Shown piece after piece: positions 7,876 through 15,484 of a DNA stretch of 48,465 nucleotides. The position numbers were made by a program, and so were the translations under genes. This DNA comes from Pseudoluteimonas sp044226035. Lineage in GTDB: Bacteria; Pseudomonadota; Gammaproteobacteria; Xanthomonadales; Xanthomonadaceae. Positions within the stretch are counted from its first letter, which is position 1; every line of letters starts with the position of its first letter. Below the pieces are notes generated by a model, which was given only the letters and a program-made list of their open reading frames with translations, was not told where the DNA came from and made no database searches. The stretch spans positions 1 to 48,465 of the forward strand of contig JBGAHT010000016.1 in the NCBI GenBank assembly GCA_044226035.1. The letters run 5' to 3'.

Positions 7876-9285
7876 ATGGCCGTTCGCTCCCATCCGCTCG
7901 CGCTCGCCATCGCCACCACCGTGCTCGTCGCCGGCGCGGTGCAACCGCTGCACGCCGAGGAAGGCGATTACGGCTTCCTGCGCACCTTGTTCAACCTGGT
8001 CCATCCGCCGAAGGCGGACAACCCGGTCACGCCCGCGCAGCGCGAGGGCGCGTATCCGCTGCTGTCGAACCCGATCGAGTTCGACGACGGCTTCGTGCCC
8101 GGCGACTACGGCAAGTGGCAGACCGTGCACCTCGCGCCGGAAACCGGCGCCACCTGCGGCAACGGCTCGCCGTACAAGTTCTTCGTCAACCGCGCGCCGA
8201 ACACGCGCAACACCATCGTCTACATGGAAGGCGGCGGCGCCTGCTGGGATTTCGACAGCTGCAGCGGCAAGGACGGCGTGCGCGGCGCGCGCAATCCCAA
8301 CGGCATCCCCGACGACTACATGAGCCTGCTCAACCCGGGCGCGAGCCTGGTCACGCCGTTCATCACCCGGGTGAGCCTGTTCGACTCGGTCAAGACCCAA
8401 GAGTGGAACATGGTCTACGTGCCCTACTGCACCGGCGACGTCTACAGCGGCGACAAGGTCGCGGTGTACGAGGACCCGACCGGCGTGGAAGCGCCGCTGG
8501 TCTGGCACCACAACGGCCTGCGCAACAACCGCGCGGTGGTGGCGTGGCTGAAGGACAACCTGCAACGGCCCACGCAGATGCTGTCCACCGGTTGCAGCGC
8601 CGGCGGCGCCGGCACCCTCACCAACTACGCGGTGCTGCGCCGGGACATGGCGCCGAGCCATGCGTACATGCTCGACGATTCCGGCCCGATCTTCGAGGCG
8701 CCGCGTGGCGCCGATCCCGAGGAATACCCGCAGCTGCCGTTGCAGGAGCAGATCCGCGCCTCCTGGGGGCTGGATGCGCCGAACGGCCCGCTGCAGACGC
8801 TGGCGACGGAAATGCCCGCGTTCGACCTGGACCAGCTCGGCTCGATCTATCCGGCGCTGGCGGCGAGGTATCCGCAGGACCGGCTCGGGCACACGCACTT
8901 CTGGCAGGACCTGAACTATTCGGCGTACTCCTACGAGCGCTTCTTCCCGGAAATCGAGAACGCGCCGGACGAAGCCACCAGGGAAGCGCTGATCCACGAG
9001 AAATGGGCGCAGGACACCACCCGCCTCAACGCCACGTTGAACGGGCTCGACAACTTCGGCGGCTACTTCCCGCAATACCGCGACCTCAACGACAGCCACT
9101 GCACTACGATCGTGGATTTCCAGAACGGCGACATCCAGGAACAGGAACTCGAGCTGGCCGACTTCATCGACAGCGTGCTCGACGGCGACGGCAAGGTGCT
9201 CGACGCGACCGAGAGTAGCGACGAGGCCGATCGCGCCAAGCCGTTCAACTTCCTGTACTGGCTGGTCGACAAGCTGCTGGGGTGA
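7876..9285 (+). CDS. Secreted pectinacetylesterase/Notum-family hydrolase
   Basis: A 469-residue protein with a Sec signal peptide (cleavage likely after VQPLHA, near residue 27). The mature part has the PAE-family opening: a YKFFVNR...NTIVYMEGGGACWD segment with the oxyanion glycines, and the nucleophile elbow STGCSAGGAG with Ser at about 241. Aspartates and histidines for the triad lie toward the C-terminus. Family members deacylate pectin or other O-acyl esters; bacterial homologues are often annotated only as hydrolases. The stop overlaps the next start (GTGA), so the lipoprotein downstream is translationally coupled. The real substrate is unknown. Confidence 0.75.
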   Translation: MAVRSHPLALAIATTVLVAGAVQPLHAEEGDYGFLRTLFNLVHPPKADNPVTPAQREGAYPLLSNPIEFDDGFVPGDYGKWQTVHLAPETGATCGNGSPYKFFVNRAPNTRNTIVYMEGGGACWDFDSCSGKDGVRGARNPNGIPDDYMSLLNPGASLVTPFITRVSLFDSVKTQEWNMVYVPYCTGDVYSGDKVAVYEDPTGVEAPLVWHHNGLRNNRAVVAWLKDNLQRPTQMLSTGCSAGGAGTLTNYAVLRRDMAPSHAYMLDDSGPIFEAPRGADPEEYPQLPLQEQIRASWGLDAPNGPLQTLATEMPAFDLDQLGSIYPALAARYPQDRLGHTHFWQDLNYSAYSYERFFPEIENAPDEATREALIHEKWAQDTTRLNATLNGLDNFGGYFPQYRDLNDSHCTTIVDFQNGDIQEQELELADFIDSVLDGDGKVLDATESSDEADRAKPFNFLYWLVDKLLG

Positions 9286-9914
9286 ACGTGGCGGCGGCCG
9301 TTTCCCCGCTGCGAACCGGCGCGCGTCCCTGGTTCGCGCTCGCGGCATCGGCGTTGCTGCTCGCCGGATGCGGCGAACGCCCTTCCCCGCGCGCCGCGAC
9401 GCAGGCCGATTCCACGGGCGCGCCATCGTCGGCGCGGCTGCAGGCGCTGGAAAACACGCCGCAGGCGCGCGAATGGCTCGGGCAACAGCGCTTCGAGCGC
9501 GAAGCGCGCGCCTTCGTCCGCGATGCGGCCAGGCTGCCGACCGCCGAGCGCGAGCGTCGCGCGCAGGCGCTGGAAACGCAGATCGACGCGCGCGAAAAAT
9601 CCGGCGAACTCTCCGCCGGCGACACCGTGCTGCTGCGCGCCGCGCTGATCGAGGCCCGATCCGGCAGCGAGGCGGAACAGAAGGCGCGCCTGGCCGCGCT
9701 GGCCGAACGCTACCGCGCGGACGCGGCGCGGCGCGAGGCGGCGTTCGTCGCGCAACAGCAGGCCGATCCGCGCATGCAGCGCTACAAGGCGCGCGAAAAG
9801 GCGGTGGTGGCCGAAGTGATGGCGATGACGATCATTCCCGGCGGCCTGACCCGCGACGAATACCTGCGCCAGCGCCTGCAATTGGAGCGCGAACGCGCCT
9901 TCGACGGCGGCTGA
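9282..9914 (+). CDS. Predicted lipoprotein coupled to the esterase (possible foldase-like partner)
   Basis: A 210-residue protein with a lipoprotein signal (LLLAGC, Cys about residue 30). The mature part is almost entirely charged amphipathic helix rich in Arg, Glu, Ala and Gln, with no recognised domain. It begins on a GTG overlapping the esterase stop. The helix-rich, membrane-anchored design and position immediately downstream of a secreted lipolytic-type enzyme recall lipase-specific foldases, but the diagnostic foldase motif is not convincingly present. Function unknown; a partner or chaperone role is inference from context. Confidence 0.65.
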   Translation: MNVAAAVSPLRTGARPWFALAASALLLAGCGERPSPRAATQADSTGAPSSARLQALENTPQAREWLGQQRFEREARAFVRDAARLPTAERERRAQALETQIDAREKSGELSAGDTVLLRAALIEARSGSEAEQKARLAALAERYRADAARREAAFVAQQQADPRMQRYKAREKAVVAEVMAMTIIPGGLTRDEYLRQRLQLERERAFDGG

Positions 9915-9920
9915 GCCGGG

Positions 9921-11195
9921 TCAGGCGTCCGCGCGGCCGAATTTCTGTTCGACATAAGCGTCGATCAGCTCGACGAACTCGCGCGCGATGTGCTCGCCGC
10001 GCAGGGTGACGGTCTTCTCGCCATCGACGAACACCGGCGCGGACGGCGCCTCGCCGGTGCCCGGCAGCGAAATGCCGATGTTGGCGTGGCGCGATTCGCC
10101 CGGCCCGTTCACCACGCAGCCCATCACCGCCAGGGTCAGGTTCTCCGCACCCGGGTGCGTCACCTTCCACTCCGGCATCTTCGCGCGCACGTGTTCCTGC
10201 ACGGTCTTCGCCAGTTCCTGGAAGAAGCTGCTGGTGGTGCGGCCGCAACCGGGGCACGCCGTGACCATCGGCGTGAACGCGCGCAGGCCCATGGTCTGCA
10301 GCAGTTCCTGCGCGACGATGACTTCGGTGGTGCGCGATTGTCCCGGCTCGGGCGTGAGCGAAATGCGGATGGTGTCGCCGATGCCTTCCTGGAGCAGCAC
10401 CGCCAGCGCCGCGCTGGAGGCGACGATGCCCTTGCTGCCGATGCCGGCTTCGGTCAGGCCCAGGTGCAGCGCGAAATCGCTGCGCCTGGACAGTTCGCGA
10501 TAGACCGCGACCAGTTCCTGCACGCCGCTGACCTTGGCGCTGAGCACGATGCGCTCGGCGGGAAGGCCGATTTCGACCGCGCGTTGCGCCGAATCCAATG
10601 CGGAACGGATCAACGCCTCGCGCAGCACTTCCGCTGCATCGAGCGGGACCGCGCGCTGATGGTTCTCGTCCATCAGTTGCGCGGCCAGCGCCTGGTCGAG
10701 TGAACCCCAGTTCGCGCCGATGCGCACCGGCTTGCCGTAGCGGATCGCGAATTCCACCAGTTGCGCGAACTGGGTGTCGCGCTTCCTGCCGAAGCCGACA
10801 TTGCCCGGGTTGATGCGGTACTTGGCCAGCGCCTGCGCGCAGGCCGGCTCGTTCGCCAGCAGCTGGTGCCCGTTGTAGTGGAAGTCGCCGATGATCGGCA
10901 CTTCCACGCCCATCATCGCCAACTTGTCGGCGATGCGCGGCACCGCGGCCGCGGCCTCGGGCGTGTTGACGGTGACGCGGACCAGTTCCGAACCCGCGCG
11001 CCACAGTTCGGCGACCTGCCTGGTCGTCGCCGCGACATCGGCGGTGTCGGTGTTGGTCATCGACTGCACCACCACCGGCGCATCGCCGCCGACCGCGACC
11101 CGGCCGATGCGGACCTGGCGCGTCGCGCGGCGCGGCGCGGGCCCGAACATGCCGGCGCAGGGCGCGTCGCCGGCGGAGATGGCTTCGTCCTTCAT
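9921..11195 (-). CDS. ispG: 4-hydroxy-3-methylbut-2-enyl-diphosphate synthase
   Basis: A 424-residue [4Fe-4S] enzyme of the MEP isoprenoid pathway, converting MEcPP to HMBPP. It has the N-terminal TIM-barrel start (PVVVQSMTNTDTADV), DFHYNGH, INPGNVG, and the C-terminal cluster ligands CPGCGR and CVVNGPGES with the conserved ligand Glu. ATG at 11195 is used; a GTG two codons upstream (11201) is equally open. It is convergent with the lipoprotein gene, 6 bp apart, and divergent from xseA. The arrangement is ordinary. Confidence 0.94.
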   Translation of the reverse strand: MKDEAISAGDAPCAGMFGPAPRRATRQVRIGRVAVGGDAPVVVQSMTNTDTADVAATTRQVAELWRAGSELVRVTVNTPEAAAAVPRIADKLAMMGVEVPIIGDFHYNGHQLLANEPACAQALAKYRINPGNVGFGRKRDTQFAQLVEFAIRYGKPVRIGANWGSLDQALAAQLMDENHQRAVPLDAAEVLREALIRSALDSAQRAVEIGLPAERIVLSAKVSGVQELVAVYRELSRRSDFALHLGLTEAGIGSKGIVASSAALAVLLQEGIGDTIRISLTPEPGQSRTTEVIVAQELLQTMGLRAFTPMVTACPGCGRTTSSFFQELAKTVQEHVRAKMPEWKVTHPGAENLTLAVMGCVVNGPGESRHANIGISLPGTGEAPSAPVFVDGEKTVTLRGEHIAREFVELIDAYVEQKFGRADA

Positions 11196-11210
11196 GCGCA
11201 CATTTTACCT

Positions 11211-11336
11211 GTGCTCCCCTCATCTGCCTTCGGCACCTTCTCCCCGTGAACGGGGATAAGAAAAAAACACCTCTCCCCATGCGGGGCTTTTCCCTCTCCC
11301 CTTGAGGGAGAGGGTGGCCGCAGGCCGGGAGAGGGG
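11211..11336. repeat. Intergenic palindromic repeat cluster upstream of xseA
   Basis: The ispG-xseA divergent gap is filled with hairpins: CCCCGT-GA-ACGGGG (about 11245-11258), then CCCTCTCCC (11292-11300), a five-base loop, GGGAGAGGG (11306-11314), and a further pyrimidine/purine-matched block to 11336. An A-run lies between them. It belongs to the same general type of C/T-rich intergenic repeat as the block at 32226-32347. Confidence 0.75.
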
Positions 11337-11357
11337 CAAAGGCACTACGATGCCCGC

Positions 11358-12692
11358 ATGGACCCCCGCGACATCCTCACCCCCAGCCAGCTGAACACCC
11401 TCGCCCGCGACCTGCTGGAAGACGCCTTCCCGCTGGTGCTGGTCGAGGGCGAGCTGAGCGGCGTCGCGCGCCCGGCGTCCGGGCACCTGTATTTCTCGCT
11501 CAAGGACGAACGCGCGCAGGTGCGCTGCGCCATGTTCAAGCCCAAGAGCAGCTGGCTGAAGTTCCAGCCGCGCGACGGCCTGCGCGTGCTCGCGCGCGGG
11601 CGCCTGACCCTGTACGAGGCGCGCGGCGACTACCAGCTGGTCTGCGATTCGCTGGAGGAAGCCGGCGAAGGCGCGCTGCGCCGCGCGTTCGAGGAACTCA
11701 AGGCCAGGCTCGCCGCCGAAGGCCTGTTCGACCCGGCGCGCAAGCGGCCCCTGCCCGCCTTCCCGCGCCGCATCGGCCTGCTCACCTCGCCCTCGGGCGC
11801 GGTCGTGCGCGACGTGCTCAGCGTGCTGGCGCGACGCCTGCCGTTGGCCGAAATCGAGGTGCTGCCGGTGCCGGTGCAGGGCGCGACCGCGGCGGCGCAG
11901 ATCCGCGGGATGCTGGCGCGCGCGATCCAGTCCGGGCGCTACGACGTGCTGCTGATCGCCCGCGGCGGCGGCTCGCTCGAGGACCTGTGGGCGTTCAACG
12001 ACGAGCAACTCGCGCGCGCGATCGTCGCGTCGCCGGTGCCCGTCGTCTCCGCCATCGGCCACGAGACCGACTTCAGCCTCAGCGATTTCGCCGCCGACCT
12101 GCGCGCGCCCACGCCTTCGGTCGCGGCCGAACTGCTGGTGCCGGACCGCGCGGACTTGCGCGCGCGCCTCGGCGGATTCGCGCGCGCGCTGGCGGCCGCG
12201 CACGACAACCGCCATCGCCAGGCGTCGCAGCGCGCGGATCGCGCCTGGCTGCGCTTGCAGACCTTGCATCCGCAGGCGCGCTTCGCCCTGCTGCGCCGGC
12301 GCGAGGCCGAACTGCGCCAGCGCCTCGACGCGGGCCTGCTGCGCGCACTGGAACAACGCATCGCGCGCCTGCGCCACGCCGGCGCGGTGCTGCGCGCATT
12401 GCGGCCGGAACGCCGCCTCGGGCAGCTGCGCGAACGCCTGTCGGCCCTGCGTACGCGCCCGCAGGCCGCGGTCGCGCGGCAGCTGCAGCACGACACCCTG
12501 CGCCTGCGCTCGCTGGCACGTTCGCTGGAAACGGTGAGCCCGCTCGCCACCGTCGCGCGCGGCTACGCCATCCTGCGCCGCGAGGACGGCCGCATCGTGC
12601 GCGGCACCGCCGACGCGCCGATCGGAAGCCGGCTCGATGCCACCGTCGCCGATGGGCTGCTGAAGCTGCGCGTCGAGGGCGATCCTGCATAG
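11358..12692 (+). CDS. xseA: Exodeoxyribonuclease VII large subunit
   Basis: A 444-residue protein. The N-terminal OB-fold (residues ~1-100, with VEGELSGVARPASGHLYFSLKD and RCAMFK) is followed by the catalytic domain (~115-320; IGLLTSPSGAVVRD, IARGGGSLEDLWAFNDE, SAIGHETDFSLSDFAADLRAPTPSVAAE), a long Arg-rich coiled coil and the short C-terminal segment (ATVARGYAILR). It degrades single-stranded DNA together with XseB, which is not in this window. Length is normal. No strong ribosome-binding site is seen before the ATG. Confidence 0.95.
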   Translation: MDPRDILTPSQLNTLARDLLEDAFPLVLVEGELSGVARPASGHLYFSLKDERAQVRCAMFKPKSSWLKFQPRDGLRVLARGRLTLYEARGDYQLVCDSLEEAGEGALRRAFEELKARLAAEGLFDPARKRPLPAFPRRIGLLTSPSGAVVRDVLSVLARRLPLAEIEVLPVPVQGATAAAQIRGMLARAIQSGRYDVLLIARGGGSLEDLWAFNDEQLARAIVASPVPVVSAIGHETDFSLSDFAADLRAPTPSVAAELLVPDRADLRARLGGFARALAAAHDNRHRQASQRADRAWLRLQTLHPQARFALLRRREAELRQRLDAGLLRALEQRIARLRHAGAVLRALRPERRLGQLRERLSALRTRPQAAVARQLQHDTLRLRSLARSLETVSPLATVARGYAILRREDGRIVRGTADAPIGSRLDATVADGLLKLRVEGDPA

Positions 12693-12698
12693 TTCCCC

Positions 12699-12724
12699 GT
12701 AGAGCCGAGCTTGCTCGGCTCTAC
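12699..12724. repeat. Perfect 12-bp inverted repeat (hairpin) after xseA
   Basis: GTAGAGCCGAGC, a two-base TT loop, and GCTCGGCTCTAC, starting 7 bp after the xseA stop. It would form a strong hairpin in RNA but lacks a following U-run. The sequence type (GTAGAGCCGAGC...) is a common xanthomonad intergenic palindrome. It could slow or end transcription or protect the xseA 3' end. Confidence 0.85.
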
Positions 12725-12799
12725 AAGAAGCCGCTCCTGCAGTGTTCCCACAGCGCGTTAACGCACGCGGCGGGATGCTGCGCGCACAAGGAGAACGCG

Positions 12800-14236
12800 A
12801 TGCTCGCCAAGTCCTATCCCTACTACCTCGCCAACAAACCGGTCGCGGCCAACACCGACCTCGTCGTGCTCGACAAGTATTCCGGCAAGAAGGCGACCCG
12901 GGTCGCCTTCGCCGACCGCGCGGCCGTGCGCAAGGCCGTGGTCGCCGCACACAAGGCGCGCGAGGCGATGGCCGCGTTCCCGCCGGATGCGCGCCGCGAC
13001 GTGCTCGAACACTGCGTGCGCCGCTTCAGCGAACGCAGCGAGGAACTCGCGCTGGCGCTGTGCATCGAAGCCGGCAAGCCGATCCGCGATTCGCACGGCG
13101 AGGTCACCCGCCTCATCGACACCTTCCGCATCGCCGCCGGCGAGGCCACGCGCATCGACGGCGAGGTGCTGGAGCTGCAGATCTCCAGGCGCACCCGTGG
13201 CTACCGCGGCATGGTCAAGCGCGTGCCGGTGGGCGCCTGCAGCTTCATCACCCCGTTCAACTTCCCACTCAACCTGGTCGCGCACAAGGTCGCGCCGGCG
13301 ATCGCGGCCGGTTGCCCGTTCGTGCTCAAGCCCGCGGCGAAGACGCCCGTCGGCGCCCTGATCATCGGCGAGGTGCTGGCCGAAACCGACCTGCCCAAGG
13401 GCGCGTTCTCGATCCTGCCGTGTTCGAACGAGGACGCCGGCGTGCTGGTCGAGGACGAGCGCATCGCCCTGCTCAGCTTCACCGGCGGGCTGGTCGGCTG
13501 GGACCTGAAGGCGCGCGCGGGGCGCAAGAAGGTGACGCTGGAACTGGGCGGCAACGCGGCCTGCATCGTCGATGCCGATCCGGGCCAGCCGCTGGACGCG
13601 GTGGTGGAACGGCTGGTGTTCGGCGCGTATTACCAGTCCGGGCAGAGCTGCATCGGCGTGCAGCGCATCTACGCGCACGCGGACATTCACGACAAGCTGC
13701 GGCGCAAGCTCAAGGCCGCGGTGGAAAAGCTGCGCATGGGCGATCCGCGCGACGAGAAGACCTTCATCGGCCCGGTCATCGACGAGGCCGCGGCGCAGCG
13801 CATCGACGCGTGGATGGATGCCGCCGTCGCCGGCGGCGCGAAGGCGCTGGTGCGCGGCAAGCGCAAGGGCAACATGCTGCCGGCGGCGCTGCTGGAGAAG
13901 GTGCCGCGGGATTGCGACCTGTACCGCAAGGAGGCGTTCGGGCCGGTCGCGTTCATCGAACCCTTCGATGCGTTCGACGATGCGCTCGCCCGCGTCAACG
14001 ACAGCGATTTCGGCCTGCAGGCGGGGGTGTTCACTGGCGACCTGGCGAATGCCATGCGCGCCTGGGACCGGCTGGAAGTGGGCGGCGTCATCGTCGGCGA
14101 CGTGCCGAGCTTCCGCGTGGACAACATGCCCTACGGCGGGGTGAAGCTGTCGGGCATCGGCCGCGAAGGCGTGCGCTACGCGATCGAGGACATGACCGAA
14201 CCGAGGCTGCTGGTGCTGCGCGATCCGCCGCGTTGA
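12800..14236 (+). CDS. NAD(P)-dependent aldehyde dehydrogenase
   Basis: A 478-residue aldehyde dehydrogenase with Asn in ITPFNFPLNLV, cofactor-binding LKPAAKTP and LSFTGG, general base Glu in LELGGNAA, nucleophile Cys in SGQSCIGVQR, and the C-terminal EAFGPV and PYGGVKLSGIGREG blocks. AAGGAG at 12788-12793 sets the start. It belongs to the class-I-like lactaldehyde/phosphonoacetaldehyde/generic ALDH group rather than to ALDH7, so it is not a duplicate of the gene at 1385. The physiological aldehyde cannot be assigned; it stands alone. Confidence 0.85.
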   Translation: MLAKSYPYYLANKPVAANTDLVVLDKYSGKKATRVAFADRAAVRKAVVAAHKAREAMAAFPPDARRDVLEHCVRRFSERSEELALALCIEAGKPIRDSHGEVTRLIDTFRIAAGEATRIDGEVLELQISRRTRGYRGMVKRVPVGACSFITPFNFPLNLVAHKVAPAIAAGCPFVLKPAAKTPVGALIIGEVLAETDLPKGAFSILPCSNEDAGVLVEDERIALLSFTGGLVGWDLKARAGRKKVTLELGGNAACIVDADPGQPLDAVVERLVFGAYYQSGQSCIGVQRIYAHADIHDKLRRKLKAAVEKLRMGDPRDEKTFIGPVIDEAAAQRIDAWMDAAVAGGAKALVRGKRKGNMLPAALLEKVPRDCDLYRKEAFGPVAFIEPFDAFDDALARVNDSDFGLQAGVFTGDLANAMRAWDRLEVGGVIVGDVPSFRVDNMPYGGVKLSGIGREGVRYAIEDMTEPRLLVLRDPPR

Positions 14237-14313
14237 ATCACCTTGACCGCAACGCAAAAGCGCACGCAGGATGATTTGTCGTCCCGGGATCCGGGCCGAT
14301 ATGCAGTTAGGCC

Positions 14314-14595
14314 ATGCGGCTTAGACTCATTCATGTGTCCAGACTCATGATCGGCGACCTACTCGGCACAATCCTGTCCAGCATCGGAATTCCTGTCCCC
14401 GACCGCGCCTCGAATTTTTTCGTGGCAGCGGCAATGGGCCTGGCAGGTTGTGCATTCCTGCTGCTTGCCGTGGTGCTGGCAGTAGCCATCCGTGGCGACT
14501 GGGGCGGAATCTTGGTCGTGCTCGTTCTTGCAGCACTTTCCTTCGTATCATTCTGGCTCTGCTATCGCGCAGCCAGACGCCTGCAAGGACCGTAG
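14314..14595 (+). CDS. Small hypothetical membrane protein
   Basis: A 93-residue ORF with two strong hydrophobic segments (around FVAAAMGLAGCAFLLLAVVLAV and ILVVLVLAALSFVSFWLCY) and a basic C-terminus. G+C and codon use are visibly less extreme than in the neighbours. The start may be ATG 14347 (82 residues) instead of 14314; neither has a clear ribosome-binding site. The stop lies inside the left copy of the ~90-bp repeat that borders the toxin-antitoxin pair. No family recognised. Confidence 0.45.
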   Translation: MRLRLIHVSRLMIGDLLGTILSSIGIPVPDRASNFFVAAAMGLAGCAFLLLAVVLAVAIRGDWGGILVVLVLAALSFVSFWLCYRAARRLQGP

Positions 14596-14680
14596 GGCGC
14601 ATCAAGCGCAGCGCATTGCGCCGCATCGATTCCCAGCTGCGATGAATTCGGCCCATGACGCCTTCGGCTAATGCGCCCTG
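14592..14680 (+). repeat. MITE-like ~90-bp repeat, copy 1
   Basis: Nearly identical (about five substitutions plus a changed end) to 15307-15396 and in the same orientation. The ends are imperfect inverted repeats (GTAGGGCGCA.. / ..TGCGCCCT), and internal complementary blocks (GCGCAGCGCATTGCGC) allow a folded structure. It abuts the toxin gene end on one side. Confidence 0.8.
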
Positions 14681-14690
14681 CCGGCTCGCG

Positions 14691-14990
14691 TCACCCGCCG
14701 ATTTGCGAGTCCACGTCCATCGTGGCATGCAGGATTCGAACCACCAGCACAAAGTCGGCTTCCGGCTGTTTGTAATAAATCACGTGGGAACCGTGGGCGA
14801 GCTTCCTGTAACCCGCCCTCACCTCATCGCATGCGCGGCCCATCATCGGGTTCCTGGCCAGGGCCCGGAACACCTGGTCGATTTCCTTCAGATACGCGTT
14901 TCGCTGGCGGACGCCCCAGCGATCCTGGGTGAACCTCGCAATCGACTTCAGATCCGCTTGGGCCAACCTGGTGAGGTCGAAGCCCTTCAC
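14691..14990 (-). CDS. parE: RelE/ParE-family toxin
   Basis: A 99-residue small basic protein with the ParE-type pattern: N-terminal LTRLAQADLKSIARFTQDRWG, then a central region with LARNPMMGRACDEVRAGYRKL and the C-terminal strand block HVIYYKQ..DFVLVVRILHATMD. ParE toxins poison gyrase, whereas RelE relatives cut mRNA; the pairing with a ParD-like antitoxin favours ParE. The start overlaps the antitoxin stop by 4 bp, antitoxin first, the standard operon order. Confidence 0.85.
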   Translation of the reverse strand: MKGFDLTRLAQADLKSIARFTQDRWGVRQRNAYLKEIDQVFRALARNPMMGRACDEVRAGYRKLAHGSHVIYYKQPEADFVLVVRILHATMDVDSQIGG

Positions 14991-15226
14991 TTCCGTTCCG
15001 CATCCAGCTCGGAAACAAGCGACTCGTAGCTGTACTTGGCTCGACCGCTCCGCTCGCCCGCCACGAGCGCATTCCGCAAGACTTCAAGCCTGCTTTCGTT
15101 CGTCTCCAGCAGGCGCAAGCCTGCCCTGACGACTTCGCTCGCCGAGCCATACCGCCCGCTATCGACCTGGCCGGCGATGAACTGCTCGAAATGGTCGCCC
15201 AAACTCACGCTCGTGTTCCTGGCCAT
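14987..15226 (-). CDS. parD: ParD-like ribbon-helix-helix antitoxin
   Basis: A 79-residue protein beginning MARNTSVSLGDHFEQFI, the usual ParD/CopG ribbon-helix-helix N-terminus, followed by GRYGSASEVVRAGLRLLE, the second helix pair. The acidic/helical C-terminus would wrap the toxin. The ATG at 15226 has AGGAG upstream; an in-frame ATG at 15247 falls within the operator and is less likely. Dimers bind DNA and repress the operon; the matching palindrome is at 15242-15256. Confidence 0.88.
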   Translation of the reverse strand: MARNTSVSLGDHFEQFIAGQVDSGRYGSASEVVRAGLRLLETNESRLEVLRNALVAGERSGRAKYSYESLVSELDAERK

Positions 15227-15241
15227 GGCGCACTCCTTTTG

Positions 15242-15276
15242 TACCAATTATTGGTATAGCAATCGCCGCATGTCAA
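15242..15276 (-). promoter_or_regulatory. parDE promoter and operator palindrome
   Basis: On the minus strand TTGACA (15276-15271), an 18-bp spacer and AATAAT (15252-15247). A perfect palindrome TACCAAT-T-ATTGGTA (15242-15256) covers the -10 element and lies 16 bp before the parD ATG. This placement fits autorepression by a ribbon-helix-helix antitoxin. Confidence 0.7.
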
Positions 15277-15306
15277 TCCGCGACCGACGTTCGGGACCGC
15301 AGGACA

Positions 15307-15396
15307 GTAGGGCGCAATAAGCGCAGCGCATTGCGCCGCATCGATTCCCGGCTGCGATGACTTCGGCGCATGACGCCTTCGGCTAATGCGCCCTAC
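15307..15396 (+). repeat. MITE-like ~90-bp repeat, copy 2
   Basis: Direct-orientation partner of 14592-14680. Its terminal inverted repeats are more complete (GTAGGGCGCA at the left, TGCGCCCTAC at the right). Together the two copies bracket exactly the parDE operon and its promoter. Confidence 0.8.
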
Positions 15397-15484
15397 TGGC
15401 GACCGATCAAAGATTTTCGACGCCGGCCAACCCCATTCCCACCCCACCCGCGTTTGCGACTTCCGTCCACCACGGGAGACCGCC

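Noticed and set aside
9282..9914. Lipoprotein considered as a true lipase-specific foldase
   Set aside because: Its size and position fit, but the diagnostic foldase motif is not convincingly present, so only the possible partnership is reported.
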